Part shown: in pieces, positions 46,226 to 57,436 of the stretch
How the letters are laid out: each line of letters opens with the position of its first letter
How positions within the stretch are numbered: position 1 is the first letter of the stretch
Assembly (NCBI GenBank): GCA_016196035.1
Contig: JACPYM010000053.1
Location: 1-64,000, forward strand
Reading direction: 5' to 3'
Origin: Acidobacteriota bacterium
Lineage (GTDB): Bacteria; Acidobacteriota; Blastocatellia; RBC074
DNA length: 64,000 nt
Notes under the pieces: model-generated
Databases searched by the model: none
What the model saw: the letters and a program-made list of their open reading frames with translations, nothing else
What the model was told of the DNA's origin: nothing
Program-made: the position numbers and the translations under genes

Positions 46226-49200
46226 TCAGGGCTGTTGTACGGTAAACGCGCTGGCCAGCGTGGCGGAACCACCGCCCGGATTGGTGACCGTGATGGAACG
46301 CGCCCCCAACAAGGCGTTACTGGTGATGACCAGTCGGGCAACCAATTGCGTGCTTGAAACAAACGTCGTCGTCACCGTGATGCCGCCCTTGTTGATCGTC
46401 ACGTATGACGTATTGTTAAAGCCTCTGCCGTTCACCGTCATGGTCACGGTTCTGCCCTGTTTGCCGACATTGGGCGAGACGCTGGTGATGTCCATATCAG
46501 GCGGCGTCGCCGACACCACGACCTCCTGCACCACCTCGCCGGAAGCCGGGAAAGCGGCGTTATCGGTTACGACCAGTTTGATTTGGTGCGTGCCCAGCGG
46601 CAAGGTGACGGTCGCCTGCACGCCACTGGCGATCTCAGTCGTTCCTCTGAACCACTTGTAAGCCAGTTGATCTCCGTCGGGATCGGTCGAGTCGGAACCA
46701 TCCAACAGGACAGGCGCGTCGGTGCCGTTGCCAGCAAAGATTTGCGCGGGCAAGTTCTTGATCCGTGCTACCGGCGCGCGATTGCCTTGGGTGACGGCCT
46801 GCACCGTGATGTTTTGCACGGCGGTCGAAGCGCTCGCGCCTTTGTTGTCAGTGACGAAGAGCCGGATGGCGTGTTGCCCCGGCGCCAGTTGCGCCGTCAC
46901 GGTTTGTCCAGCCGCAATCTGCGTCGCGCCATCAAACCAGGCGTAAGTGATGGGGTCACCGTCCGGATCGGACGAACCCGTGCCATTCAACGCGACTGCC
47001 GCCGTCGGCGAGCCATTGGGCGCAAAGTAGGTCGCCGATAACGTATTCATCACAGCCACTGGCGGGTTGTTATTCGGGTCGGTAATGGTAATGGTGAATT
47101 CCGGCGTCTGGCCCGTCGCGCCTTTGCTGTCGGTGGCCTGCACACGCACGGTATAGACACCGGCGTTGCTCCCCGCCGGATTGATGAAGAGCGTCGCCGT
47201 GCGCGCCGCCGCGTTGGCATTGGTGACCGTCACAAAGGATAACGCAGGCACCAGCGTGAACGTCACCGTATCGTTGTCGGCATCCGTCGCAGACAAGGCG
47301 ACGTTGAGTTGTTGCGATTTACTGAGTGTCGCACTAGCGACATTGTCAGGCACGGGCGGACGATTCGTCGCCCCGGCGGGAATCAAACGCCGCACGCGCA
47401 GATTGCCGGTGTCGCAGAAGAACAAAACGCCCGTTGAAGCGTTGCGCGCCAATGCGGTCGGCGTATTGAGCAGCGCGCTGATGGCCGGGCCATCGTCGCC
47501 GCTGTTGCCCGGATTGCCCGTGCCCGCGATGGTGCTGATCTTGCCATCGGTGCCGACGCGGCGAATGCGTTCGCCATCCGTTTCGGTAATGAAGACCGTG
47601 CCCGCGCCATCCACCACGACATCGGTTGGCGCATTCAACCCCGCCGCCGTGGCCGCCGCGCCATCGCCGCCCGAGGTGGCCGTGCCCACACCGGCGAAGT
47701 TGGCAATGACATTTCCGCTCACGCGGCGCACACGATTGTTGCCGCGATCCACGACAAAGACTGCCGCGCCATCCGTGGTCACCGCGACGCCGGTCGGCGT
47801 ATTGAGCTTGGCGGCTGCCGGTGCGCCACTGTCGCCGCTGTTGCCGGGTTGACCGTTGCCCGCGAAGGTCGTCGCGTTACCGCCGCTCACGCGCACGAGG
47901 CGGTGATTGTTGGTGTCGGCAATATAAACGAGGCCCGCACCATCCACGGCGACTGCGCCGGGATAGTTGAGTTGCGTGCTGGTGGCCGCTCCGTCGGCGT
48001 TCATGCCGGCGAGACCGGTGCCCGCAAAGGTGGTGATCGTGTTCGTCGCCAGATCAATGCGGCGGATGCGGTGATTGCCGGTGTCGGCGACATACAGGAT
48101 GTTGCGTGTCGTGTCTACGGCCAAGCCAGTTGGGCCGTTAAAACGGGCTTGCGCGGCTACCCCGTTGTCGCCGGCAAAGCCTTTGACGCCGGTACCCGCG
48201 AACAGACTGATGTTGCCTGAGATATTGACGCGGCGGATGGCGTGGGCTTCATGGTCGGCGATATAAACATTGCCGGTCGCATCCACGGCGACGCCGCGCG
48301 GTTCGCGCAGCAACCCCGTCGCCGCGCTGCCGCCGTCGCCCGTGCTGCCATAGCTGCCATTCCCGGCCAGCGCGGAGATGTTGTAATTGGTGGCGTTCGG
48401 ATCACCGCCGCCCGTGCCCGAACAATTCGTCCCCGTGCAAGTGATCGTGACCTTGAACGTCGCCGTGCGCGTATTGCCCGCGATGTCGCTGGTCGTCAGC
48501 GTCACGGTCGTCACGCCCGTCGGGAACGTCGTGCCGGAGGGCGGCGCCGCCGTGACCGGGCGCACACCCGAAACCAAATCGGTCGCCGTCGGCAGCGTGA
48601 ACGTAATCACTTTGCCGTTGCCCGATGTAATCGTGTCGGTGATGTCCGCCGGTTGGCTGGCAAAGCTGGGCGGTGTGGTATCAACGACGGCTAAGGGTTT
48701 GGCCGTGGTGGTGGCGGAATTGGTAGCCGAATCGGTCGCGGTAAAAAGCAGCGAATGCTGACCCAGCGCCAGCGTCGGGCTGATGGAAAGCGCCGTCCCG
48801 ATGGTCGCGGCGGGCAGATTGGGCCGCGCGTCCGTCCAAACAAAAGTCATCGTGTCGCCGTCGGGATCGGTGGCCGTCGCCGTCAATTGCACCAGCGCGC
48901 CATTCGGGCCAGTGGCTTCGACGGTGGCGGGAATGTTGCCCGAATCCACGACGGGTTTGCCGTTGACGTTGTTGACGGTGATTTTGACGGTCTTGCTATT
49001 GCTCCCTGGCGGTGTGCCGTTGTCCGTCACGGTGAAGGTCACATTGAAATCAACCTTCGCGTTCGGCTGATTCGGCACGACATCGAAACCGGGCGTCCAA
49101 CTGAACGCGCCGGTGGTGGCATTCAATTCAGCATTCGCTGGTAACACGGGTGAACTGGTCATACTGTATGTCAGCGTCTGACCCGCATTGCTGTCACTGG

Positions 49201-51562
49201 CAGAAACCGTGAATTGCAGCGCGCTGCCTTCATTGACAGTCTTGTCGCCGGGGCTGGTCAGCACTGGATCAACGTTGGGCGGCGAACTGGTTTTGCGAAT
49301 GCGATTGTTGCCCGTATCGGCAAGCAGCAATTGCACGGGGCTGCTGTTGGGAATCACCGTCAAGCCCAGCGGCAACCCCAGCGCCGCCCCGATGGCCGGG
49401 CCGCCATCGCCGCTGAACCCGATGTCGCCATTGCCCGCCACCGTGTCAATGATGCGCGTATCGGCGTCCACACGGCGGATGCGATTATTGCCACGATCCA
49501 CAATGTAGAGATTCCCTGTGGAATCCACCGTTACAGCCGAGGGCGAATTGAGCCGCGCAAAATCGGCCAAACCGCCATCGCCTTCAAACCCGGGGCGCGG
49601 AATGATCTGGATTACGCCCGCGCTTTTCGGCACGGTGCTGGAAATTTGCCAGATGTCATTGATGCGTTCGCAACGGCGAATGCGATGGTTGTTGGTGTCT
49701 GCGATATACAGCAGATTCCCATAAACCGCGACGCCGGTCGGACGATTCAGGCGCGCATTGATCGCCAACCCGCCATCTCCGCCAAAACCCGAGGTATTGG
49801 CTTTGCCCGCGATAAAATTTTGCTGCGTCCCGCCGCCATTTTGCCCGATCACGACGTGTTGGCCCGGATCGGCGATGTACATATTGTTCAAACTGTCCAC
49901 CGCGATGCCGGTCGGCTGCGTCAGGGAACCAATGATGCTGACAGCGGCATTACCCACCACGCCAGCTACTGTTGTGATCTTCCCGGTATTGCGCGTCCAT
50001 TTGCGGATGCGCCGGTTCCCTGTATCGGCGATCAGTAAATCGCCGGCCAGATCAATTGCAATGGCTGACGGAGAGCGCAAGGTCGCCAGTTTGGCGTCGC
50101 CAGTATCACCGTTCACGCCTGTCGGATCAGCCGAAGCCATGCCGGGCAAACCCGCAATGGTTTCGATCTTGCCGTCAGCGGCATTGACCCGGCGAATGAC
50201 ATGGTTATTGGTGTCGGCGATATACCAGTTGCCTTGCGCATCCACCACGATGCCGCCCGGCCCATCCAATTTCGCCAGATTGGCCGCCGCGCCATCGCCA
50301 CTGAAGCCGCCCGAACCATCGCTGACGATGGAACTGAGCGTCGTGCCAACGAACCGGCGCAACCGGCGATTTCCCGTATCCACAAAAACCAGTCCATTGG
50401 CTGCGCTGAGAAAGACAATGCAACTCGGCGCATTGATTGATAACGCCGTCGCCGGACTGCCGTCGCCGCTAAAGCCTTGTTGCCCATTCCCTGCGGCGTT
50501 CGTGACCAATCCATCCAGGTCCACCACCTTGATACGATTATTGCCGCTATCGGTAATGTAGAGTTTGCCCAGATTGTCGAGTGCTATGCCCAAAGGGGTA
50601 TTGAGTGAAACGCTGAGCCGCGGGGTGTTATCGCCGCTCGCCCCAGGAGTGCCAGTACCAACGTAGGTCTCAATCACACGCACGTTCTGCCCATTTTTGG
50701 TAATCCGGCGAATCTTATGATTGCCGGCATCCGCGATATAAACCGTATCGCCGCTGACCACGACATCGCGCGGATTGCTCAAAGTCGCCTGTGCTGCCGG
50801 ACCGCCATCACCGTCGGCGCCTGAAAAACCATTGCCAGCAATGCCGATAATCGCAGAATTGGGGCTGAGGGCCGATAAGCTTTCAACCGTCATGATGCGG
50901 TTACTGCCTGAATCGGCGATATACAGCGTGTCACCGGTCAGAAACAAACCGCGCGGCTCGCTCAAGACCGGCCCTGACACCAAGCCATCACTCGCGCCGA
51001 CCGAGCCATTGCCAACCACCGTGCTGATCAGGCCCGTTGCGGTATCCAATTTGCGGATGCGGTGATTGCCTGTGTCAGAGATAAACAGATTGCCGGACTG
51101 ATCTACGATCAAGTCATACGGCTCTTTCATGGTGGCATTCGTGGCAAGGCCACCATCGCCATTGGCGTCAACGGCAGAAGTCGAGGCAATCCCCAACCGG
51201 CCGGCCACGATCGTCGCGCTGTTGTCGGCTGTATTAAAGCGGCGCACCACGTGATTGCCGCTATCGGCGACATAAAAAAACGTTCCCACCGCCGCTACGC
51301 CGCGCGCATTGCGTAACTCGGCGATCAAGCCTGTACCGCCGCTGCTGCCTACAACAGTATTGATATTGAAAAACGAAGCTTGTGCCTGTGCGCTGCGCCA
51401 GACGGCGACCCCCAATAGGCTCAGCAACATCCCGAAACACAGCAGCCAAACCAGCGCCCGCTGGTTGTTGATCCGGCCAGCCAAGGCGCGGCGCTGACGC
51501 CAAAGTTGAGAAAAGCGATGTGTGTGTGTGTGCAAGGGAGCGGTTCGCGGAGAGTTCTTCAT
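46226..51562 (-). CDS. giant secreted NHL-repeat beta-propeller protein with Ig-like domains
   Basis: The protein has 1778 residues. After a cytoplasmic stub and a signal anchor (RALVWLLCFGMLLSLLGVAV, about 37-56) come about a dozen NHL repeats (e.g. LYIADSGSNRIM, GFSGDGGPA) to about residue 750. Next are Ig/cadherin-like domains (about 760-1000), an HYR-like domain, a second NHL block (about 1105-1395), PKD-like domains (PVAVMNTLSATYFAPNGSP; DPDGDPITYAWFDG) and a C-terminal IPT/TIG domain. It is probably a surface or extracellular scaffold binding glycans or proteins. GGAG lies seven bases before the ATG at 51562. No C-terminal sorting tag is evident. It neighbours a nucleotide-sugar epimerase and a C25 protease. 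Confidence 0.88.
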   Translation of the reverse strand: MKNSPRTAPLHTHTHRFSQLWRQRRALAGRINNQRALVWLLCFGMLLSLLGVAVWRSAQAQASFFNINTVVGSSGGTGLIAELRNARGVAAVGTFFYVADSGNHVVRRFNTADNSATIVAGRLGIASTSAVDANGDGGLATNATMKEPYDLIVDQSGNLFISDTGNHRIRKLDTATGLISTVVGNGSVGASDGLVSGPVLSEPRGLFLTGDTLYIADSGSNRIMTVESLSALSPNSAIIGIAGNGFSGADGDGGPAAQATLSNPRDVVVSGDTVYIADAGNHKIRRITKNGQNVRVIETYVGTGTPGASGDNTPRLSVSLNTPLGIALDNLGKLYITDSGNNRIKVVDLDGLVTNAAGNGQQGFSGDGSPATALSINAPSCIVFLSAANGLVFVDTGNRRLRRFVGTTLSSIVSDGSGGFSGDGAAANLAKLDGPGGIVVDAQGNWYIADTNNHVIRRVNAADGKIETIAGLPGMASADPTGVNGDTGDAKLATLRSPSAIAIDLAGDLLIADTGNRRIRKWTRNTGKITTVAGVVGNAAVSIIGSLTQPTGIAVDSLNNMYIADPGQHVVIGQNGGGTQQNFIAGKANTSGFGGDGGLAINARLNRPTGVAVYGNLLYIADTNNHRIRRCERINDIWQISSTVPKSAGVIQIIPRPGFEGDGGLADFARLNSPSAVTVDSTGNLYIVDRGNNRIRRVDADTRIIDTVAGNGDIGFSGDGGPAIGAALGLPLGLTVIPNSSPVQLLLADTGNNRIRKTSSPPNVDPVLTSPGDKTVNEGSALQFTVSASDSNAGQTLTYSMTSSPVLPANAELNATTGAFSWTPGFDVVPNQPNAKVDFNVTFTVTDNGTPPGSNSKTVKITVNNVNGKPVVDSGNIPATVEATGPNGALVQLTATATDPDGDTMTFVWTDARPNLPAATIGTALSISPTLALGQHSLLFTATDSATNSATTTAKPLAVVDTTPPSFASQPADITDTITSGNGKVITFTLPTATDLVSGVRPVTAAPPSGTTFPTGVTTVTLTTSDIAGNTRTATFKVTITCTGTNCSGTGGGDPNATNYNISALAGNGSYGSTGDGGSAATGLLREPRGVAVDATGNVYIADHEAHAIRRVNISGNISLFAGTGVKGFAGDNGVAAQARFNGPTGLAVDTTRNILYVADTGNHRIRRIDLATNTITTFAGTGLAGMNADGAATSTQLNYPGAVAVDGAGLVYIADTNNHRLVRVSGGNATTFAGNGQPGNSGDSGAPAAAKLNTPTGVAVTTDGAAVFVVDRGNNRVRRVSGNVIANFAGVGTATSGGDGAAATAAGLNAPTDVVVDGAGTVFITETDGERIRRVGTDGKISTIAGTGNPGNSGDDGPAISALLNTPTALARNASTGVLFFCDTGNLRVRRLIPAGATNRPPVPDNVASATLSKSQQLNVALSATDADNDTVTFTLVPALSFVTVTNANAAARTATLFINPAGSNAGVYTVRVQATDSKGATGQTPEFTITITDPNNNPPVAVMNTLSATYFAPNGSPTAAVALNGTGSSDPDGDPITYAWFDGATQIAAGQTVTAQLAPGQHAIRLFVTDNKGASASTAVQNITVQAVTQGNRAPVARIKNLPAQIFAGNGTDAPVLLDGSDSTDPDGDQLAYKWFRGTTEIASGVQATVTLPLGTHQIKLVVTDNAAFPASGEVVQEVVVSATPPDMDITSVSPNVGKQGRTVTMTVNGRGFNNTSYVTINKGGITVTTTFVSSTQLVARLVITSNALLGARSITVTNPGGGSATLASAFTVQQP

Positions 51563-52047
51563 ACGTGACTCCAAGAGGAAGTGCTTCGATGCGGCGAAAG
51601 CAAGTAAGCGCGCGCGGCGTGCGGCAAATGTCTGAGTTCAGCCTGGGCCAATTTGGCTTGGCGTCAACCGGGGAAACCGCGCACAGCCGTGTCAAACCTC
51701 GTGATGATGCCGGGGCGGCAATTGGGATGTCTCTCAAGGGGTCGTTTGAAGAGACGGAAAGAGAAAGGAATTAGGGGGGCAACGTGGCAGCTTGCTCGAA
51801 AAGCCGCTCAACCCGGGGCCGGATCAGGTTTCAATCAAAGACAGATTGAACGCCACGTCTGCGCTTTGCACCAGTAAAGCTGCTGCCGAATATCAATAAG
51901 TGACTGACGATCACGTGAGGAGCTTTGCTGATGCGGAGCGAATTCTATGTGCCGAATGCACTACGGTCAAACAATTTCTCATTAATACTGATCCGGAGCG
52001 GCAACGCGGGAGGGCCTGATTTTGTTACTGCTGGCTTTTGGAACTGC
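51563..52047. other. intergenic region upstream of the NHL giant gene
   Basis: I see no supported gene in these 485 bases. On the minus strand they form a long possible leader for the NHL gene, with purine/pyrimidine-rich tracts (51730-51790) but no long inverted repeat. The distal part near 51970 is AT-rich and could hold the promoter. Confidence 0.4.
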
Positions 52048-53013
52048 TTAAAACTTTGCGCCGCGTTCGAACCATTCGGCGAAGCGTCTGATGCCAACCG
52101 CGAAGGGAGTGGTTGGCTGATAATTTAATAGTTGTCGGGCCTTGCTCACATCGGCGTGCGTGCGCGGCACATCGCCGGGTTGGGGCGGCTGGTAATCCAG
52201 CGTGGCCTTTTGTCCCAAGGCTTCTTCCAACCCCTCGATCATTTGTTTGACCGTGACGGTCTGTGAGGCGCCGAGATTGATCACCTCGAAGGGCGTGGCG
52301 TCATATTCCGCCGCCGCCGCAATGCCATTGAGAATATCGTCAATATAGGTGAAGTCACGCTCGGCGCTGCCATCACCAAAGACCGGCACGGGCTGCCCGC
52401 TGGCGATCAAACGCGCGAATTTATGAATCGCCAGATCGGGCCGCTGGCGCGGGCCATACACCGTAAAAAAGCGCAGGCAGGTAATGTTCATCCCATACAG
52501 ATGGCTGTACGTGTGCGCCAGCAACTCGCCACTGGCTTTGGTCGCGGCATAAGGTGAAATCGGCAGCAGCGGCGCGTCTTCGCGAAACGGGGCGACGGCC
52601 TTGGCGCCGTAGACTGAGCTAGATGAGCCGAAAACGAATTTTTTGATGTCGTTGCGCTGAGCGAGTTCCAGCAGATTGAGCGTGCCCGTCACATTGACTT
52701 CGTGATAGCCGCGCGGATCGGCCAGCGAGGGGCGCACGCCCGCTTTGGCTGCCAGATGGATGATCGTATCGAAGACTTCGTCGGCAAAGACCTGTTTCAG
52801 CTCGTTGTAATTGCGGATGTCGGTTTCGATCAGGCGGTAGTTACGCTGGCGCAAATGGTCGGCGATATTGGCGCGCTTGACGCTGGTGCTATAAAAATCG
52901 TCAAAATTATCAAGCACCACCAAGCGCGCCGGATTCAACGCCAGCAACCGGTCAACCAGATTACTCCCAATGAACCCGGCCCCGCCCGTAATCAAAAAAC
53001 GTCTTCTCACCAT
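52048..53013 (-). CDS. nucleotide-sugar epimerase (UDP-glucuronate 4-epimerase-like)
   Basis: The 321-residue extended SDR has the NAD-binding [11 protein letters not shown], the catalytic serine region SSSSVYG and an intact YxxxK ([11 protein letters not shown]). [17 protein letters not shown] and [15 protein letters not shown] are typical of UDP-glucuronate/UDP-glucose 4-epimerases and indicate a nucleotide-sugar substrate. It contrasts with the SDR at 19979, which has lost the catalytic lysine. It lies between two genes for giant secreted proteins on the same strand, so it may serve surface polysaccharide or glycosylation. Confidence 0.9.
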   Translation of the reverse strand: MVRRRFLITGGAGFIGSNLVDRLLALNPARLVVLDNFDDFYSTSVKRANIADHLRQRNYRLIETDIRNYNELKQVFADEVFDTIIHLAAKAGVRPSLADPRGYHEVNVTGTLNLLELAQRNDIKKFVFGSSSSVYGAKAVAPFREDAPLLPISPYAATKASGELLAHTYSHLYGMNITCLRFFTVYGPRQRPDLAIHKFARLIASGQPVPVFGDGSAERDFTYIDDILNGIAAAAEYDATPFEVINLGASQTVTVKQMIEGLEEALGQKATLDYQPPQPGDVPRTHADVSKARQLLNYQPTTPFAVGIRRFAEWFERGAKF

Positions 53014-53179
53014 AGTTTTGGTTTTATATCACATCACCTAGCAAAGACAAGTAAGGCCCATCCGCCCTCCGCTCGTGCAATGTGCTGGTAGCTGAAACAA
53101 ACAGCCTGTGGCTAGTCAGCAACGAAGAAGAGCAAGGACGAATGAGCCTTCAATTGTAGCCGGTGGCCCCGGCCGCACT

Positions 53180-56100
53180 TTAGCGCAGCCGCAGCGTCGG
53201 ATCGCCCAACAGCACGTAGCTGTTACGCACATCCTTATCGCCTGCGGCCAAACGCGCCGCCGTCAACGCCTCGCCCAGCGTTTTGCCTTCGCTAAACAGG
53301 CTTTGATACAGCGCCAGATTGAACGCGTATTGCGGCCCTGGCGTATTCAGCGCGCTGGAGGAAACCACGGCAAACGCCCCACCCGGCGCGTTCAGCAGCA
53401 CCGCTTCGCCCAAACTGGTTTGGCTGGGATCGGGGAAATAGCCGTTCAGACAAGTGGTCATCACGAACAAGCTGGGGGCGGCGTTCGTGAGCGACGCGGC
53501 GTCCTGCACGCGCAACAAACCATCGCCCGTCCAAACCTGCGTCGAGCCGTGCCCGCCCCAGTTCACCACCAAAGGTTGGTTCAGGTTGATCGTATTCAGG
53601 ATTTGTGCGCGCACCTGATCGGGAGCGCCGTCGTTGCGGTTGACGAAGTATTTCGTCATCAGCGGCAGCAATGACGCGGCATATTCCTGGCTTTGCGTTT
53701 GGTAATTCACGCCGTCCACAGTGCGATCTGATACTAACAAAGCCGGGCGCGGGTTGGCCGCGTTCGGTTTGAAAGTCAGGATTTTTGCGACCAGCGCATC
53801 AGCCTGGGCAGCGGTGCGCACGGGCAGGCGGCCCAGCGCCAGTTCAGGCAGGCCATCGTCATCGCCATCCGCCAGCCAGTTGTCGAGCGCGGTTTCAAAA
53901 TACGTAGTTGCGCCCAATTTGGTCGGCACGAAATCAGCGTTCCCCAACCCCAGATAATCGCGCGGATCGGTCGTCGCATCGCCTACCAGCAAGACAAACG
54001 CCGGTTTTACCGCCCAGGTCGTGCGCGCCATCGTCAACAGGTCTTTGAGCGCTTGCGGCGCTTTCGCGCCAAAGCAGAATTCATCATAGGCGTCTTCCAC
54101 ATCCACCACCGCCACGCGCAGACCTTGCTGGCGCCGCGCCTCGGCCAGCCGGTTCGCCGCCGTCCAGAAATCGCGATGTGTGATGAGCACCAGATCGGCG
54201 CTGTTTTTTGTGGCACGCCAATCCGAGAGGGAGTTGAGTTTGACACTGGCCACGCGCTCAAATTGCTGATCCGCCAGCGCCAAATAACGCGCCCCGGCAT
54301 CGCTTTGCAAGGTGAACCCATAAGCATTCGCCATCGCCTGCATTTTGACGCTCAGTTCGCGCACGGGTTCGTCGTTAGCCCCCAATTCGAGCACACGCAC
54401 GGTCGGCGTGCTGAATCCCCCGACGAATGCTATCTGGCCCGCGCCCAAGCTAAAGCTCAGCACATTGCCATCAGCCATATAGCTACGCTGATAGCTAAGC
54501 CGCACGCTTTCAACGAGGCTGATGTCAGCGCTGCCCGCCGTGGCCACCAACCGGATTTCATTCTCGCCGTCGAGCAACAGGCTGGCCGGCACGTTCAGGG
54601 TGGTCACGAAACGCGTCTTGCCGGCAAAAGTAATTGTTCCGTTGGCGCGCCCATTGATTTCGACGTTGATCGTATGCGCCTGCTCGGTTACGCCCTGCAA
54701 CACGAGTTCGAGCGTGCTGGTCGCGGCGGTGCGATCAACAAAGCGCGTCGTCAATTTCTGCGTTGCGCCGTTTGGGCTGATCACAGGGCCGAACCAATTC
54801 TCGGCATCGCCATTGAGCAAGCCCGAAAAATAGATCAACCGCTCTTTCCGCTCAACCGTCGAGCGGAAACTGAGCGCGTTGGGCCTTTGCGCTGTTTGTC
54901 CCGGACGAGTGTCCAGGCGCAGCCCTTGGGTCTGACCGGCCTTCAGCCAGTAAATGCGCGTGTCGGTGGCCGGCGAATCAAGCCCGCGCCCATAAAATTC
55001 TAGGGAATCGAAACTATTCCCCTTGCCGACGACACGGACAGGGACTTCGACGCCATCGGCGAAAAGTTGCAGCAGCGCGGCATTGACGTTCGTGCCAAAA
55101 CCCGCCGCCGCCAATTGTGCGGCCGTCACGCGATACCAACCTGTTTTACGAACCGCCAGCTTGGCAGCTACTTCATTCGGCAAGGTCCAGGCTGGCTGTC
55201 TCACTTGCGCCAGCAGCAACGACGCAGGCGCCTCCGTCTCCAAACCTTCCACCCGCAGCCCCTCAGTGGCGGAACTCGCCCACTCGTGTTGCAGATTCTG
55301 ATTGGCGGCTTCGTTCAGATCAGGCAGCATCTGCACCTGCCGGCCCGTCATTGAGCGCGCGTTCGGCTTGCCGCCCTCCGCACTGCTGGTGGCATAGATC
55401 GGGCCGCGCCAGGTGCTCACGCCGTTCAAGTCCACTTCTTCCAGCCAATAGCTGGCGCCCACTGCACTCTGGCTATCAACCCACGAATAACTATTGCCTG
55501 CCGTCAGCACCGTGCGCCCGCCCGCCAGCAACGCTGACCCGGCCACGAGGGCGGCATTGAGCTTGACGCGCCGACCACGCTCTTCGCGATAAACGTTGAA
55601 GCCCAGATTGTCAGCTTCGTAACCGGTGCGCCATTCCAGCGTCGCGCCCCTGGCATTGCCGGTGGCCGTCAATGAGATCAAATTGACAGCCGTTGGCTGC
55701 CCGGGTTGCAAATCATTCTCGTCGAACGCCGAGTTGTTACCAGGAGTTGGATCAGTCGTCCCCGTCGGCGCCGTGATCGTGGCGGTATTCTTGAGTGTCA
55801 GAACCTGAGACGGGGTGAAGCCCGCTACGGTCACCGCCACTGTGAAGGTCAGCTTGCCGTTTACAGGCAGGTCAACACTAATCCCACCGCCCTGTAAATT
55901 CGCGACCGTCACGCCGGAACTGGGGCAGACAGCGCCACCAGAGCTGCCGGTACAACTAACCCCCGTGACCAACAGGTAATTTACGGACGGGTCCTTCAGC
56001 AACGCCCCTGTCACTGCCGAGGGCCCGGCGTTGGTGATCATCAAGGCGTAATTTGTCGTTTCCAGCCGCTGAACAATCGTCTTGCTGTCATCTTTGGTGA

Positions 56101-57436
56101 TCGTGAGGTCAGCTTGCGGCACCGGGGTAGTAACCGTGTTCGTGTTGGAAGCAAGGATATTACTACCGCTGTAGGTGGCAAAGTTGCTGACGCTTGTGAA
56201 GGTAGGCGGCGGGGTATTGACCGTCACCTTAAAAACCACCGTCGCCGTAGCTCCCTGTGCAATAGTTCCGGCAGCCTGTCCCGTGCTATGAACTTCTAAC
56301 GCCGGAGAGGTTGCCGTGTAGGGCATCACCCCTCCGGCAAGGTCAGCGACAGCCACGCCATTCAATTTCGTGCTGTTCGCAACATAGGTCGTGTTGGCCG
56401 GGATGGCATCCGTTAATTTCATTCCGGTGGCTGCTGCGCTCCCGGCCACCCCGCTATTGTTCAGGGTGATGGTATAAGTCAACTCCGTCCCTGGCGTCAC
56501 CGCCCCGGTTGGCGTAACCGACTTGCTCGAAGTAAGAAAGACCGTGCCGTTCGAAGTGGTGTCCGGGTCAGTGTGTTTGATTTGTGTTCCGCTGCTGACC
56601 CAAACGACAGGCGCGGCGGGCGGCGCGGCAATCGGCGTGGGCGGACAGAAAGTATAAGTAATCGTGTATGGCTTATCCGGGGAAGCCAAGCCGGAAAGAT
56701 AGAGTGTGTTATTCGTGACCGTACCGTTCAGATTGATTGACGCACTGGTGAGCTGAAACCCGTCAGCATTAAACGAGGGGTTCGCGGCTGGAGTAAAGGC
56801 CATAATTGAGCCATTGCCAGAGCCAATCGTGCCCGTCGCGCCAGTCTCTGTCATCACATAGCAGGCACCTGCCGAGATAACCACTGCATCTGGTTTGTTG
56901 GCATTCGCCTTGATGGTTTCCTCAATTGTGTAATTGAACGAATTCGGCCCACAGACGAGTGTGCCGCTGCTGGTCGGATTGCCTTCAAACAGATTCAGGG
57001 TCAGGGACTGTGCCGTACTCGTTGCGGCAGTGGTATGCACATAAAAGTAAACCGTGGTCATGACGCCCGCACCCAACGGGCCAACGTGATAAAGCCCATC
57101 CTCATTGGTCGAGAGCGTAACATTGCAGGATGTGCAGGGCGTGAGCCTGACCCAAAGATCGCTGATCGCTGAGGGAGCGGTAATTTTGTAAGCGACATAC
57201 TCATCAGTCACATTCGCAACACCCAAATCGCGATAAAGAATCGGCGAAGAGGCAGTTGTAATTGTTCCGGCTGCGCAAGCAGCAAAAACCGATGCAGGCA
57301 TAATACTGGTTGCAGCGGCTGCCGCCCCAGTACCGCGTTGTGCGCCATGCAGGAAGGTGGCCAGCGCGAAAAACAACACGGCCAGCAAGGCCAATAAACG
57401 GAAGTTTGAGGTCAGGGTGAGTTTGGGATGCTTCAT
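53180..57436 (-). CDS. secreted gingipain-like (C25) cysteine peptidase with DUF11 domain
   Basis: The protein has 1418 residues. The signal peptide (LLALLAVLFFALATFLHGAQ) is followed by beta-rich domains including a DUF11/TIGR01451 repeat (KSVTPTGAVTPGTELTYTITLNNSG and a second copy, LTITKDD...). The C-terminal 450 residues are a peptidase C25 domain: LLVGDATTDPRDYLGLGNADFVPT, catalytic His in WGGHGSTQ, catalytic Cys in VMTTCLNGYF, ending GDPTLRLR. This is a secreted Arg- or Lys-type endopeptidase by family; specificity is unknown. The frame ends with the catalytic domain and has no C-terminal type IX sorting domain. The ATG at 57436 has GGAG six bases upstream. Confidence 0.88.
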   Translation of the reverse strand: MKHPKLTLTSNFRLLALLAVLFFALATFLHGAQRGTGAAAAATSIMPASVFAACAAGTITTASSPILYRDLGVANVTDEYVAYKITAPSAISDLWVRLTPCTSCNVTLSTNEDGLYHVGPLGAGVMTTVYFYVHTTAATSTAQSLTLNLFEGNPTSSGTLVCGPNSFNYTIEETIKANANKPDAVVISAGACYVMTETGATGTIGSGNGSIMAFTPAANPSFNADGFQLTSASINLNGTVTNNTLYLSGLASPDKPYTITYTFCPPTPIAAPPAAPVVWVSSGTQIKHTDPDTTSNGTVFLTSSKSVTPTGAVTPGTELTYTITLNNSGVAGSAAATGMKLTDAIPANTTYVANSTKLNGVAVADLAGGVMPYTATSPALEVHSTGQAAGTIAQGATATVVFKVTVNTPPPTFTSVSNFATYSGSNILASNTNTVTTPVPQADLTITKDDSKTIVQRLETTNYALMITNAGPSAVTGALLKDPSVNYLLVTGVSCTGSSGGAVCPSSGVTVANLQGGGISVDLPVNGKLTFTVAVTVAGFTPSQVLTLKNTATITAPTGTTDPTPGNNSAFDENDLQPGQPTAVNLISLTATGNARGATLEWRTGYEADNLGFNVYREERGRRVKLNAALVAGSALLAGGRTVLTAGNSYSWVDSQSAVGASYWLEEVDLNGVSTWRGPIYATSSAEGGKPNARSMTGRQVQMLPDLNEAANQNLQHEWASSATEGLRVEGLETEAPASLLLAQVRQPAWTLPNEVAAKLAVRKTGWYRVTAAQLAAAGFGTNVNAALLQLFADGVEVPVRVVGKGNSFDSLEFYGRGLDSPATDTRIYWLKAGQTQGLRLDTRPGQTAQRPNALSFRSTVERKERLIYFSGLLNGDAENWFGPVISPNGATQKLTTRFVDRTAATSTLELVLQGVTEQAHTINVEINGRANGTITFAGKTRFVTTLNVPASLLLDGENEIRLVATAGSADISLVESVRLSYQRSYMADGNVLSFSLGAGQIAFVGGFSTPTVRVLELGANDEPVRELSVKMQAMANAYGFTLQSDAGARYLALADQQFERVASVKLNSLSDWRATKNSADLVLITHRDFWTAANRLAEARRQQGLRVAVVDVEDAYDEFCFGAKAPQALKDLLTMARTTWAVKPAFVLLVGDATTDPRDYLGLGNADFVPTKLGATTYFETALDNWLADGDDDGLPELALGRLPVRTAAQADALVAKILTFKPNAANPRPALLVSDRTVDGVNYQTQSQEYAASLLPLMTKYFVNRNDGAPDQVRAQILNTINLNQPLVVNWGGHGSTQVWTGDGLLRVQDAASLTNAAPSLFVMTTCLNGYFPDPSQTSLGEAVLLNAPGGAFAVVSSSALNTPGPQYAFNLALYQSLFSEGKTLGEALTAARLAAGDKDVRNSYVLLGDPTLRLR